Positions 13,904 through 23,135 are shown, counted from the first letter of the stretch. The stretch is 64,000 nucleotides of DNA from Phototrophicus methaneseepsis (GCF_015500095.1 NZ_CP062983.1:5270001-5334000), one strand, 5' to 3'. The notes: a model not told the origin generated them from the sequence alone. Made by a program: numbers and translations.

Positions 13904-16273
13904 ATGAAGTGGTTAAAGTCCCTACTTATTATAGGCATCCTTCTCATCGGTGCATCTAGCCCCCTCAGCGCACAAACCGCCGAAGCGGGCCCGCCGGTCT
14001 ACCCCATCACGCCGGGTAATGTAGAAGGTAACATCAGTGAGGCCAATCCATACGTCTATTACAGCTTTGAGCTAGAGGCAGGCCAGACAGCAACCATCGA
14101 CATGGTTACGACATCCGGCGACCTCGACCCTTTCCTGACGCTTTACGATGCCCAGGAAGAAATCCTGACGGATAATGATGATGCTGAAGGTGGCACGCGC
14201 AACGCACGCATCCGCTATACTGCCGAAGAAGCAGGCCTCTACACTATAGAAGCCACGCGCTTCGAACAAGATTCTGGCACCACCACGGGCACCTATCGCC
14301 TATCTTTACTGCTCAGTGGGACGAACAACACCACCGACGACACCATTGACCCACTCAGCATTCCGCCTCAGTTTGGCGTCGATTATCGCCTGCTGGAATT
14401 TGAGCAGTTCGGTGCGGGGCGTATTTCCGCAACGACGACGAACCAGTATTTTGTGCTTGGGGGTCAACAGGGCGACTTTGTACAGGTCGTCATGAGCTAC
14501 CTCCCCAATGAACTCACGCCGCTGCTCACCATCCGTAGCAGCGACCTGACCGTTATCAGCCGCGTCACACAATCCGAAGCGGGCACACTGACCGTCTACG
14601 CGACCTTACCCCGGACAGGCTGGTATTTGCTCGATGCCAGCCGTGAAAGCGGCGCGGGGGATTTCGCATTATATGCGACCCGGCTAGCTGATACCGTCAT
14701 CACCAGTGGCGAAACGCTCCAGGGCCAATGGGGCGCAGAGACGCCCGCGATCTCTTATATCATCAATGCGGCGATTGGCGACCGCGTGCTGGCAACGCTC
14801 ACCGCAGAAAGCAACGGGCTCCAACCCGAACTCACAATTTATGACCTGGACTTCAATGCATTAGCGACACGGCAAGCCAGCGACGACACAGCCAGGGTAC
14901 GGGCGATCATCCCCCGCAGCGGCCCTTATATCGTGCAGGCCCGCAATCCACGCGGCACCGCAGGGCAATTCAGCCTGAATCTACGCATTAACGCGCTCGA
15001 TGTGAGCAAGCTGGATACACAGGACGCCAACTATAACAAGAATTATAGCGGCGTCATCGCGCCAGAACCGGGCACCACAGCACAGGATAACGATGGCATC
15101 GTTTATTATCGCTTTGAGGGAAAAGCAGGCGATCTCGTCAGCGTGCAGATGCAAGCCGCACAGGGCACAACACTGGACCCTTACCTCATCCTCACGGATG
15201 CCAACCTGAATGAACTAGCTTTCAACGATAATGTGGGTGCGACACGCCATTCGCGCATTTCCCAGTTCGCCCTACCCGCTGATGGCACCTATTACATCCT
15301 GGCGACGCGTGTCGGCCTGCAAGCGGGCACGACCAGCGGCGCGTATGACCTGCAACTGACTGTCGGCCAATTCACGCCAACGCCAGGGGCGCTAACCGTC
15401 ACGCTGGAATGGCAGGGCGATGCTGATCTGAACCTCTTTGTGCGCTCCCCAGATGGGCAAACCGTCTCCTGGAGCACACCGACCAGCGATGACGGTGGCA
15501 TCCTCCAGATTGATAGCAACACAGGCTGCCAGACGCCCACAGCCGCGCCCGTGGAGCATGTCTACTGGCCCGGTACAACCGCGCCACCCGGCACCTATAC
15601 AATCTGGGTATGGTATCAACAAGTATGCACCCGACGTGATGCCGTACCGTTTACATTGAACGTTCAGGTTGATGGTGAAGAAGTACTGCAAATTGCGCCA
15701 GAAGATAATATGGCCCTGCTGCCAGACCAGCGCTACGAAGCAGCCATCCGCATCGAAGAACCCACTGCCCCTGGCAGCGTGGTTGATCCTGGTAATATCA
15801 CGACGCCTTCCGCACAGCAGCGCGCCAGCCAGGGAGGCGATACGCTCATCACCTATGGGCAATCTGTGGTTGGCACCATCAGCGATGATGTTTATGCCTT
15901 GTTTTATCAATTCCAGGGGCAAGCCGGGGACGTCATCACCCTGACGGCGAACCAGATTACGGGCACGCTTGATCCTATTGTGGTGCTGCGCGATGATCGT
16001 GAGCAAAATCTCGCCATGAATGATGATGCAAATAGCAGCAGCAATGCACAACTCACCTTTACATTGCCGGAAGATGGCCGCTATATTGCCGCCGTGACGC
16101 GCTTCGGCCTACGAGATGGGGCCACAACGGGCGACTTCCGCCTAACGCTGACGCGGCAAGCCACCGGCCCAGAGCAAGACGAGGAAACGGCACAGGAACC
16201 AGCCGATCAAGAAGGGGCCGTTGCAGAAATCACGGCAGAAGATGATACGACGGAGCAGACGGAAACGCCTTAG
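13904..16273 (+). CDS. Exported PPC-domain protein with DUF2135-like domain
   Basis: Start taken at the ATG before KWLKSLLIIGILLIG, giving a signal peptide that ends SSPLSAQ. Three clear pre-peptidase C-terminal-type beta domains are visible: NPYVYYSFELEAGQTATIDM with DPFLTLYD near the start, DGIVYYRFEGKAGDLVSVQM in the middle, and VYALFYQFQGQAGDVITLTA near the end. Between them lie related, more divergent repeats and a domain with LEWQGDADLNLFVRSPDGQ and EHVYWPGTTAPPGTYTIWVW, characteristic of YfaP/DUF2135. The C-terminus is acidic. There is no protease domain. It is probably a cell-surface binding protein. Confidence 0.85.
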   Translation: MKWLKSLLIIGILLIGASSPLSAQTAEAGPPVYPITPGNVEGNISEANPYVYYSFELEAGQTATIDMVTTSGDLDPFLTLYDAQEEILTDNDDAEGGTRNARIRYTAEEAGLYTIEATRFEQDSGTTTGTYRLSLLLSGTNNTTDDTIDPLSIPPQFGVDYRLLEFEQFGAGRISATTTNQYFVLGGQQGDFVQVVMSYLPNELTPLLTIRSSDLTVISRVTQSEAGTLTVYATLPRTGWYLLDASRESGAGDFALYATRLADTVITSGETLQGQWGAETPAISYIINAAIGDRVLATLTAESNGLQPELTIYDLDFNALATRQASDDTARVRAIIPRSGPYIVQARNPRGTAGQFSLNLRINALDVSKLDTQDANYNKNYSGVIAPEPGTTAQDNDGIVYYRFEGKAGDLVSVQMQAAQGTTLDPYLILTDANLNELAFNDNVGATRHSRISQFALPADGTYYILATRVGLQAGTTSGAYDLQLTVGQFTPTPGALTVTLEWQGDADLNLFVRSPDGQTVSWSTPTSDDGGILQIDSNTGCQTPTAAPVEHVYWPGTTAPPGTYTIWVWYQQVCTRRDAVPFTLNVQVDGEEVLQIAPEDNMALLPDQRYEAAIRIEEPTAPGSVVDPGNITTPSAQQRASQGGDTLITYGQSVVGTISDDVYALFYQFQGQAGDVITLTANQITGTLDPIVVLRDDREQNLAMNDDANSSSNAQLTFTLPEDGRYIAAVTRFGLRDGATTGDFRLTLTRQATGPEQDEETAQEPADQEGAVAEITAEDDTTEQTETP

Positions 16274-16279
16274 GCTACC

Positions 16280-16648
16280 TTATGCTTGTTCCAATGTATC
16301 TGCTTCCGCCATGAGGTCCGCAGCGCGTGCATCAGTGTCCGTATCCGCTTCACCCATTTCATCCACATCACCGAACAATGTCAATTGCATGGCGTACAGC
16401 CGTAAGGCCTCTGGCGTGCGTTCCAGCGCCAGCCATTTTTCAAGCACGCTCTGACGATACCCTGCCAGCAGATAATAGCCATCATCTAATGTGATAATCT
16501 GACGCAGCAGAGCCACATCGTTGCATTGATCGACGCCTTCAGTAAAGCGCTGTAACAAAGCCGGGTACTGTTTAAAGCGCGCCTGCGTACTCGGCTTCTT
16601 GCGCAGCGCGATGAGTTCGCGCGTGATGTCGAGCAATGGGTCTTGCAT
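16280..16648 (-). CDS. Conserved hypothetical protein, helical
   Basis: A 122-residue acidic helical protein (ITRELIALRKKPSTQARFKQ; MAEADTLEQA at the end), placed 11 bases after nadE in the same direction and so likely cotranscribed. It converges on the PPC-domain gene with 6 bases between stops. No motif identifies a function. Confidence 0.6.
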   Translation of the reverse strand: MQDPLLDITRELIALRKKPSTQARFKQYPALLQRFTEGVDQCNDVALLRQIITLDDGYYLLAGYRQSVLEKWLALERTPEALRLYAMQLTLFGDVDEMGEADTDTDARAADLMAEADTLEQA

Positions 16649-16659
16649 AGGGCCTGCTC

Positions 16660-17520
16660 CTACACGCTGCCATGCCGCCCAGTATAATCGCGCAGATAGA
16701 GGAAGTCATGGCCGATGGTCCGGCGGCTGACCTTGGCGATATTGGGCATGGTGCGCTTATAGTGATTGGCTTTGACGCGCTCCCATATTTTGCTGACGAA
16801 CTCATGGCTGAAGCCTGTTTCTGCGGCAGCTTCTTCCGTCGTATAACGCTCATCTACCAGCAGATACAATACCTGATCGGCTTCATCATAAGTAAAGCCG
16901 AGCTCGTCCTCATCCGTTTGACCAACCCACAAATCCGCACTAGGGGCTTTATCGATGATGGCCTGTGGCACGCCCAAAGAGCGTGCCAACTGCCGTATCT
17001 GATACTTATACAGGTCTGCGATGGGATGCAGCGCGACGCCGCTGTCGCCATAGATGGTGCTGTAGCCTAGCAAAAATTCCGTTTTGTTGCTGGTACCCAT
17101 GACCAGGGCACCTTCCGCCATAGACTGATCGTAGAGGGTAATCATGCGCATACGGGCCATGATATTGCCCATACGAAGTCTGCTCATATCCGGGAAGCGC
17201 TCAATCAGCGGATCAACCATCGGCGTGATTTCGACAGTTAAGCTGGGCAATCCCAGGTCTTCAATCACGGATTCCGCATCAAGCATACTGGCTTCGCTAG
17301 AAGTCTTATAAGGCATGCGCACGACGAGCACATTTTCAGGGCCGAGTGCCTTCGCCGAGAGATACGCTGAGACAGCACTATCAATGCCGCCAGAAAGGCC
17401 CATGACCGCTTTCTTCATGCCTGCTTTAGCGATGTTATCCTGGATGAATCCCATCAGTATACGCGTCGCCAGTTCAGTATTGATATCCAGGCGGTTTAAG
17501 ATGCTGGTTGTCGTGCTCAT
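16660..17520 (-). CDS. nadE: NAD synthetase (synthetase domain only)
   Basis: A 286-residue protein of the adenine nucleotide alpha-hydrolase fold. GLSGGIDSAV (about residues 43-52) is the ATP pyrophosphatase P-loop, and MGTSNKTEFLLGYSTIYGD with KAPSADLWVGQTDEDELG are hallmark NadE segments. It makes NAD+ from deamido-NAD+, ATP and an ammonia source. The usual N-terminal glutaminase domain is absent, but a nitrilase-family gene resembling that domain lies three genes upstream in the same operon. The two may work as separate subunits; otherwise this form uses free ammonia. Confidence 0.9.
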   Translation of the reverse strand: MSTTTSILNRLDINTELATRILMGFIQDNIAKAGMKKAVMGLSGGIDSAVSAYLSAKALGPENVLVVRMPYKTSSEASMLDAESVIEDLGLPSLTVEITPMVDPLIERFPDMSRLRMGNIMARMRMITLYDQSMAEGALVMGTSNKTEFLLGYSTIYGDSGVALHPIADLYKYQIRQLARSLGVPQAIIDKAPSADLWVGQTDEDELGFTYDEADQVLYLLVDERYTTEEAAAETGFSHEFVSKIWERVKANHYKRTMPNIAKVSRRTIGHDFLYLRDYTGRHGSV

Positions 17521-17529
17521 TACGTCTCC

Positions 17530-17925
17530 CTATCCATTGACTTCTTGCATAGGCTGGAACATATACCCGATGATTTTGTGCGGGTATTCTTCTTCGACTT
17601 TGACTTCTACATAGAAGTACATGCCCGGCTGCTTTTGGGCCTGCATAACGACGATGACGTGATATTCGTTGGCTGCCAGGACCTGCTTCACCTTCACTTT
17701 GCCAACAGCAGTATACTGAGCCTGCATCTGGGCCAGTTGGGTATCGGCATCTGCCTGGGCCAATACATCATCGTGGTAGCTCTCGGTGATGAAGGTCCGC
17801 AGACGCTCAGCATCCGCCATGTTATAGATGTGCATCTGCGCGATGAAGCGCATCCCCGCCTGACTTTTGCGCAGGGTGACGACATCGACGGATTGTTGAG
17901 GTTGTTCTTGCGGGCTATCACTCAT
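17530..17925 (-). CDS. Conserved hypothetical protein between deacylase and nadE
   Basis: 131 residues, no signal peptide. Its start overlaps the stop of the upstream amidohydrolase gene by 4 bases, so translation is coupled. The pattern (AERLRTFITESYHDDVLA, KVKVKQVLAANEYHVIVVMQ, GMYFYVEVKVEEEYPHKIIG) suggests an alpha-beta NTF2-like fold, which is only an impression. Its conserved position would suggest a role linked to the NAD or D-amino-acid genes. Confidence 0.65.
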   Translation of the reverse strand: MSDSPQEQPQQSVDVVTLRKSQAGMRFIAQMHIYNMADAERLRTFITESYHDDVLAQADADTQLAQMQAQYTAVGKVKVKQVLAANEYHVIVVMQAQKQPGMYFYVEVKVEEEYPHKIIGYMFQPMQEVNG

Positions 17926-19544
17926 GCATCACCACCTGTATAACCGGGACCCTTCACAAAGCGGCCCGGCATCGCACCGGTATGCTCACCATCGCGCAGC
18001 ACCTGCCCCCCATTGACGAAGACATGCTTCATGCCCGTGGCATACTGGTGTGGCTGTTCGAATGTCGCATGATCCTGGACTGTTTCAGGGTCAAAGACGA
18101 CCACATCCGCGAAGTAACCCGGCTTGAGATAACCACGGTCGGTCAGCTTGAGGGTATCCGCAGGCAGCGCGGCCAATTTGCGCACAGCCTCTTGCAGCGT
18201 CAGCAAGCCTTCTTCACGGACGTATTTACCCAGTACGCGGATGAATGAGCCATATGCACGCGGATGAGTCGGGTTATGGGTGAAGGGTTCGCCATCGGTA
18301 TAGGACCCTGCATCCGAGCAGAAGCTCACCCATGGTTTGACCACTTCTTTACGCAGATTATCTTCGCTCATCGTGAAGTAGATCGTGAAGATACGGCTGT
18401 CATCTTCCAGCAGCAGATCGAGCACGGTTTCGCGCGCGCCTGTGCCACGTTCTTTGATCACTTCCGACAGGCGCTTGCCTGAATATTTGCGCAGTGCCTC
18501 ATTCTTGAAGCCCATCAACAGGATGTTCTCCGGAGAATTCTCTGCGTACATATTTTCCCACTCTTCAGAAGGACGCTGCATCTCACTGATGATATGCTCG
18601 CGCGTTTCCGGGTCGCGCAAGCGCTCCATCAGGGCGTTATGGCCCCCATCGTGCGCCCAGTTCGGCAGGCAGCTCGCGAGGCCCGTCCCACTGGCGGCGT
18701 AGGTATACATATCTGCCGTGACGGGCAGCCCTTCGGCCCGGACTTCCTCAATTTTCGCCAGCATGTCATCCATCTTGGACCAGTTGGCACGTCCTGCTGC
18801 TTTGATGTGGTAAACCTCGCCGCTAACGTTGGCTTCTCGCACAATACGCAAAAATTCTTCAAGCGAGGTATCCAGCGTGCGGCCTTCCCCACGGATATGG
18901 GAGATATAAAGGCCGTTGTATTCACCAACGATCTTCGCCAGTTCGATGATTTCTTCCGTCTTAGCAAAGGCCGCAGGCGGATAAATCAGCGCCGCAGACA
19001 TACCCATTGCGCCTTCTTCCATCGCTTCCTTGACGAGGCGCTTCATGGTCTCTAATTCTTCGGCGGTTGGGTCACGGTCTTCATAGCCCATGGCATAAAT
19101 GCGCAATGTCCCCGTGCCGACGAAGGACGCCACATTGGTGGAAACGCCTTTATCTTCCAGGAATTGCAAATATTCACCCAGCGTATCCCATTCGATCTCA
19201 TAATCGACATGATCGGTCAGGATGAAATCGCCGCCCTTCTTCATTTCTGGGGAAAGCGGCCCCATGGAGGTGCCTTCTCCCATGACTTCCAGGGTCACGC
19301 CCTGGCGTATATCGCTCTGGGAACGACCGTCTTCAATCAATGATTCTGTCGCCCAACTGAGCATATTGATAAAACCAGGTGCAACGGCCAGGCCGTCTAC
19401 GTCGATGATTTGGTCGCCTTCCAGCGTACCAGGCGCGCCAATTTCAGCAATGCGGTCGCCCTGTATGGCGATGTCCCCCACAATAGGGTCGTCGCCTGTG
19501 CCGTCATAGATGCTGCCGCCGCGCAGCACAATATCATAAGTCAT
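17922..19544 (-). CDS. N-acyl-D-amino-acid deacylase-like amidohydrolase
   Basis: 540 residues of the amidohydrolase superfamily. The N-terminal beta-sandwich strand (DIVLRGGSIYDGTGDDPIVG), YISHIRGEG, EVYHIKAAGR, the C-terminal THPRAYGSFIRVLGKYVREE and DTLKLTDRGYLKPGYFADVV match D-aminoacylases. The usual first metal-binding motif (GFIDxHxH) reads GFINMLSWATES, so the HxH pair is missing, and the Cys of GNCG reads GEG. It probably keeps one metal site (His in SHIRGEG and YHIK) and may differ in substrate. It overlaps its neighbours at both ends. Confidence 0.8.
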   Translation of the reverse strand: MTYDIVLRGGSIYDGTGDDPIVGDIAIQGDRIAEIGAPGTLEGDQIIDVDGLAVAPGFINMLSWATESLIEDGRSQSDIRQGVTLEVMGEGTSMGPLSPEMKKGGDFILTDHVDYEIEWDTLGEYLQFLEDKGVSTNVASFVGTGTLRIYAMGYEDRDPTAEELETMKRLVKEAMEEGAMGMSAALIYPPAAFAKTEEIIELAKIVGEYNGLYISHIRGEGRTLDTSLEEFLRIVREANVSGEVYHIKAAGRANWSKMDDMLAKIEEVRAEGLPVTADMYTYAASGTGLASCLPNWAHDGGHNALMERLRDPETREHIISEMQRPSEEWENMYAENSPENILLMGFKNEALRKYSGKRLSEVIKERGTGARETVLDLLLEDDSRIFTIYFTMSEDNLRKEVVKPWVSFCSDAGSYTDGEPFTHNPTHPRAYGSFIRVLGKYVREEGLLTLQEAVRKLAALPADTLKLTDRGYLKPGYFADVVVFDPETVQDHATFEQPHQYATGMKHVFVNGGQVLRDGEHTGAMPGRFVKGPGYTGGDA

Positions 19545-20401
19545 TACGTCAAATTCTCCTGTAGAATGCGGTTCAATTCCCGGCGTACCAAACCGGGACG
19601 TTCATCACGCAGCAAAGGCAGCCGCGCACGGGTGCGATGGAGTTGGTTGAGGTCAATTTCTTGAACGAGAAGCGCTTCATCAAAATAGGTGCCATGCACC
19701 AAAAATTCGCCATCGGGGTCTACAATCGACGAGCCACCCCAGAACACCTTGCCATCTTCATAGCCGACGCGGTTGCAATGCACCACGTAGGTCGTGAACA
19801 TACTGCCATAGGCTTGATTCACCAGTTCCACCCAGCGCGAACTTGAGAGGCGATCCGCCTGACCCAAACCGCGCCCGGGTGATGCACTATTCAGCAGTAA
19901 AACATCAGCCCCATCCATCCACAGGAGATAAGCCGGGGAAACATGCCAGAAATCCTCACAGATGAGCATCCCCATGCGCCCAAAGCGCGTATCGAAGGCG
20001 CGCACCGTATTCCCCTGGGCGAAGTAGCGCGACTCATCAAACATGGTATATGTCGGCAGATACAGCTTGTGGTGAATATGGACGATCTCTTCTTGAGAGA
20101 AATAAGCATCCGCGATGAAGTAACGGCCTCGCTCATCAACATGGACGAAGCCAACCACAATATCAATATCGCGGCTGTAAAGTTTGAATGTGTCGATAAT
20201 CGGATTGGGTCGATGCGTCGGTAGGGCCACTTCTGGCACCAGGTCCTGCACCTGATAGCCCGTCATGCCCAATTCCGGGAACACCAGCAAATCAATGCCC
20301 TGGTCAATCGCTCGGTTGAGGTAATCCAGATGCACATCACGATTGTGGGCGAGGTCGCCCAGTTTGGGGTACATCTGCGCCATGCCAATGGTGACGCGCA
20401 T
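19544..20401 (-). CDS. Nitrilase-family amidase resembling NadE glutaminase domain
   Basis: The start at 20401 follows GAAGGAG by 7 bases; an ATG at 20419 lacks this. The 285-residue protein has the nitrilase triad Glu (FPELGMTGYQVQDLV), Lys (HHKLYLPTYTMFDESRYF) and Cys (LICEDFWH). These segments resemble the N-terminal glutaminase domain of glutamine-dependent NAD synthetases more than plain nitrilases. It heads an operon that ends with a synthetase-only nadE, so a split glutamine-dependent NAD synthetase is a reasonable inference. Confidence 0.8.
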   Translation of the reverse strand: MRVTIGMAQMYPKLGDLAHNRDVHLDYLNRAIDQGIDLLVFPELGMTGYQVQDLVPEVALPTHRPNPIIDTFKLYSRDIDIVVGFVHVDERGRYFIADAYFSQEEIVHIHHKLYLPTYTMFDESRYFAQGNTVRAFDTRFGRMGMLICEDFWHVSPAYLLWMDGADVLLLNSASPGRGLGQADRLSSSRWVELVNQAYGSMFTTYVVHCNRVGYEDGKVFWGGSSIVDPDGEFLVHGTYFDEALLVQEIDLNQLHRTRARLPLLRDERPGLVRRELNRILQENLT

Positions 20402-20583
20402 AAATGGCTCCTTCGTCATTGAGTTCGTGAGCGTATCCAGTGCTTAGTATAGACAGAGATGGCACACTCTCGCTATGGACAGGGCAATCCATAGGAGATT
20501 TTAATGTGCGAGTAAGGGGGATTGATAGACAGATTGCCAGACCTGAAAGGCCAAATAGACATCACATGTACAGTCAAACTAAA

Positions 20584-20629
20584 AAGGCACAAAGATCACA
20601 ATAGAGAAGTCTCTGTGTCTCTGTGCCTT
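20584..20629 (-). terminator. Terminator-like hairpin after EamA gene
   Basis: Outer arms AAGGCACA and TGTGCCTT (8 bp) enclose smaller hairpins, and on the minus strand the structure is followed by TTTAGTTTG. It lies 40 bases past the EamA stop. Confidence 0.5.
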
Positions 20630-20669
20630 CATGACACGCAGTGATTTTGTCTTTAGAGCGCCTTGTTGC

Positions 20670-21590
20670 TTATCGGTTCACCAACAAGACGCCAGCCAGC
20701 ACAATCGACCCGCCGATGAGTGACGTCATGGTCGGAACATCCCCTAACCAGAGCCATGCGATGAACAACGCCATCACGGGGATGATGGTCAAATAGCTAC
20801 CCGCACGGGCGGCATCCATATGGGAGAGCACGTAAGACCAGCCCACATAAGCCAGCGCACCCGGCAGCACCCCCAGGTATATGAGCGACAGCGTGGCATC
20901 CAGCGGCGCGGCATGGACCGCGCCCAACGTACCAGAAGCGAAGGGCAGCAGCGAAAGCGTCCCACCCCAAATCGCATACGTCGTGTATTGGGTGGCGCTG
21001 TAGCGGCGCAGATATGGCTTTTGCATGATAGAGAAAGCGCTTGTGGAAAGTGTGGATACCATGACCAGCAGCACACCGCCGGAAAGCTCAAGGCCCATAT
21101 CACCCGCAAAAGAGATCATCGCCACACCGGCAAAGCTCACAATAATACCGATCCAGCCCCAGCGCGAGAGACGCTCGCCCAGGAACACGGCAGCCATCAA
21201 GGCCATCACGCCCACCTCAGATGAAGCGATAAAGCTGGCAATACCTGGCGATACCGTCTGCTGACCTGCATTGAGCGCGACATTATATAGCCCAAAGCCG
21301 AGCGCCCCCGTGAAGAAAATACCCGGCACATCGCGCAGCCGTGGTACCGGCATCCGCGTGATGATGGCATAGAGCAGCAGCACCGTAGAAGCCACCATAT
21401 AGCGAGCAAAAGCCAATTGTATAGGCGTATAAGCCTGTAGGGCGACAGTCACGCCCGTAAATGCGGAAGCCCAAAGCAGCATAATCGCCCCCAGGACAGC
21501 AATGACCATCCAGGAATGGGGTATTGCTGGGAGCGTCATCCGCCTGCTTATCGTCAGCGGCTTATTGAGATTGATGTTGACACGTTGCAT
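20670..21590 (-). CDS. EamA/DMT-family transporter
   Basis: The chosen start follows GGAGG by 5 bases, giving 306 residues; upstream in-frame codons are not preceded by a site. About ten membrane segments are visible, in two EamA halves (VIAVLGAIMLLWASAFTGVT; GGVLLVMVSTLSTSAFSIMQ). GVTVALQAYTPIQLAFARY and FLGERLSRWGWIGIIVSFAG are typical drug/metabolite exporter motifs. It is divergent from an Lrp/AsnC-type regulator, an arrangement common for amino-acid exporters, so the substrate may be an amino acid. That is inference. Confidence 0.85.
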   Translation of the reverse strand: MQRVNINLNKPLTISRRMTLPAIPHSWMVIAVLGAIMLLWASAFTGVTVALQAYTPIQLAFARYMVASTVLLLYAIITRMPVPRLRDVPGIFFTGALGFGLYNVALNAGQQTVSPGIASFIASSEVGVMALMAAVFLGERLSRWGWIGIIVSFAGVAMISFAGDMGLELSGGVLLVMVSTLSTSAFSIMQKPYLRRYSATQYTTYAIWGGTLSLLPFASGTLGAVHAAPLDATLSLIYLGVLPGALAYVGWSYVLSHMDAARAGSYLTIIPVMALFIAWLWLGDVPTMTSLIGGSIVLAGVLLVNR

Positions 21591-21819
21591 CGTCGCCTCC
21601 TTTACAAGCGAATCCGGCCCAGGCAGCAATTCACACACGCAAGCATGAACAAGCGCATTCCATGGGCCAGTTTGGCAGTCAGCGCAACACAAGAAGATCG
21701 GCAGGGCCTAACAACAGATCGCCAGATCTCCGGTTGCGTGAGTTGTTTAACTGATGACTAACTATTGGGAATACCACAGGACGCCGTATTGATTCCTGCA
21801 ACAATATGATATGCTAAAC

Positions 21820-21834
21820 GGGGTTCCGAACCCC
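21820..21834. promoter_or_regulatory. Palindrome upstream of Lrp/AsnC gene, possible operator
   Basis: GGGGTTCCGAACCCC is a near-perfect palindrome (6-bp arms, 3-base centre) 55 bases before the regulator's ATG, in the gap between the divergent exporter and regulator. It is a good candidate operator for autoregulation. Confidence 0.45.
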
Positions 21835-21889
21835 ATATTCAAACGCAATTTTTGACCGCTTTTCACCTTAAAATCGAAGGTGTTTTTGG

Positions 21890-22408
21890 ATGTCGACTTC
21901 TCAACCGAAAAGTGGCCCCAACGGCCAGCCAACGCCGCCCTCAAAGGCGCTTGACCGTACCGATTGGCGTATCCTGGAGGAGCTGCAAGCCGATGCGCGC
22001 ATCTCCTATGCAGAGTTGGGGCGACGCGTGGGGTTATCTTCACCAGCGGTGCAGGAGCGCGTCCGCAAGCTGGAAGACGCCGGCATCATCACAGGCTATC
22101 AAGCTGTCGTGAATCCGCGCCGCGTCGGCTATCCGATTCTGGCAATCATCCGTTTTAGCTCCCCCAGGGATGAGCAAAAGCTACGCAGAGAGTTGGAACG
22201 GACGCCCTATATCATTGATTGTTATGGCGTCCTGGGGACAGATGCCTATATTGCCAAAGTGGCAGCGCCTGATGTGGAAGAATTGGGGCGCGTGGCCGAT
22301 GAACTCCAATCGGTCGCGGCGACGACCACAGCCGTGGTCACGCTGATCGTGGAAGAAAACGCGCCAATTACGTCCAACTTCGGCGAGGTAAAGCCTGGGC
22401 GATCATAA
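21890..22408 (+). CDS. Lrp/AsnC-family transcriptional regulator
   Basis: 172 residues. A proline-rich leader precedes the winged HTH (LDRTDWRILEELQADARISY, GLSSPAVQERVRKLEDAGII), followed by the RAM ligand-binding domain (DCYGVLGTDAYIAKVAAPDV). GAAGGTG lies 8 bases before the ATG. Such proteins sense amino acids and control nearby transport genes. Here the divergent EamA exporter is the likely target. The 3' end overlaps the convergent Lgt-like gene by 41 bases. Confidence 0.9.
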   Translation: MSTSQPKSGPNGQPTPPSKALDRTDWRILEELQADARISYAELGRRVGLSSPAVQERVRKLEDAGIITGYQAVVNPRRVGYPILAIIRFSSPRDEQKLRRELERTPYIIDCYGVLGTDAYIAKVAAPDVEELGRVADELQSVAATTTAVVTLIVEENAPITSNFGEVKPGRS

Positions 22409-23135
22409 CGCAGAGCGAGAACAGCATCAGCGTCACATCCAGCCATTGATCCTGTCGCAGCCCTGCTACGAAGGCGGCATCATCACCACGCAAACAGCTC
22501 AGGGCAGCCATGATGCAGGCCCAGATCATCAGCACCAGCCAGAAGCGAGCGCGCGGCAGCCAGCCGCGCCACTGCATCAGCAGCACAAGTACCAGGAGCA
22601 CGCCCGCTAACAAGGCTCCGATCCCCTGCACATTGAAGCGAGCCGCCTCCAGGCCGTAAATATCAGGCGCAATCCACGTCATAATGGGCACATAGGCTGC
22701 CATACTCTCGACCTGCGCCCCGTAAGCACAACCCACTGCCGCGCAGCCCGCCCAGGTCGCAAGCCCCAACAGCGGAATCATAAAAGCCATCTTTGCCAAC
22801 AAAGCCCGCTGGTCAATATGGCGAAAGTGAGACACGATTACCAGCGCAAACAAGCCACCAACCAGCGCACCATGCCAATCCAGCCCGCCAGCCGTGATCT
22901 GCACAATTTCATCTGTATGATCCTGGAAGTACGCCCACCACAGCCAGACATGCCCCACTCGGCCACCCAATAAGCCAGCGATGAAGGCAGCCAATAGCAC
23001 GTCGCCTGTACGCCCACGCTGCCCCGATGGAGACTGCCACAACAAATAGACCGCACTGATCACCAGGGCCAGGGCGACGAGGGCGCTGTAGGTGTTCCAT
23101 TGCAGCGCGAACAAGTGAATTTCACGAGGTATCAT
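22368..23135 (-). CDS. Prolipoprotein diacylglyceryl transferase (Lgt)-like membrane protein
   Basis: 256 residues from the ATG before IPREIHLFALQWNTYSALVA, with about seven membrane segments. LLGGRVGHVWLWWAYF, GGLDWHGALVGGLFAL and FNVQGIGALLAGVLLVLVLL correspond to the Lgt motifs (arginine after GG, HGxxxG, and the late helix). The canonical GRIGNFxNGE motif is replaced by AGCAAVGCAYGAQVE, so transfer activity is uncertain. It may be a diverged paralogue. Convergent overlap with the regulator gene is unusual. Confidence 0.75.
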   Translation of the reverse strand: MIPREIHLFALQWNTYSALVALALVISAVYLLWQSPSGQRGRTGDVLLAAFIAGLLGGRVGHVWLWWAYFQDHTDEIVQITAGGLDWHGALVGGLFALVIVSHFRHIDQRALLAKMAFMIPLLGLATWAGCAAVGCAYGAQVESMAAYVPIMTWIAPDIYGLEAARFNVQGIGALLAGVLLVLVLLMQWRGWLPRARFWLVLMIWACIMAALSCLRGDDAAFVAGLRQDQWLDVTLMLFSLCVMIAQALPRRSWT

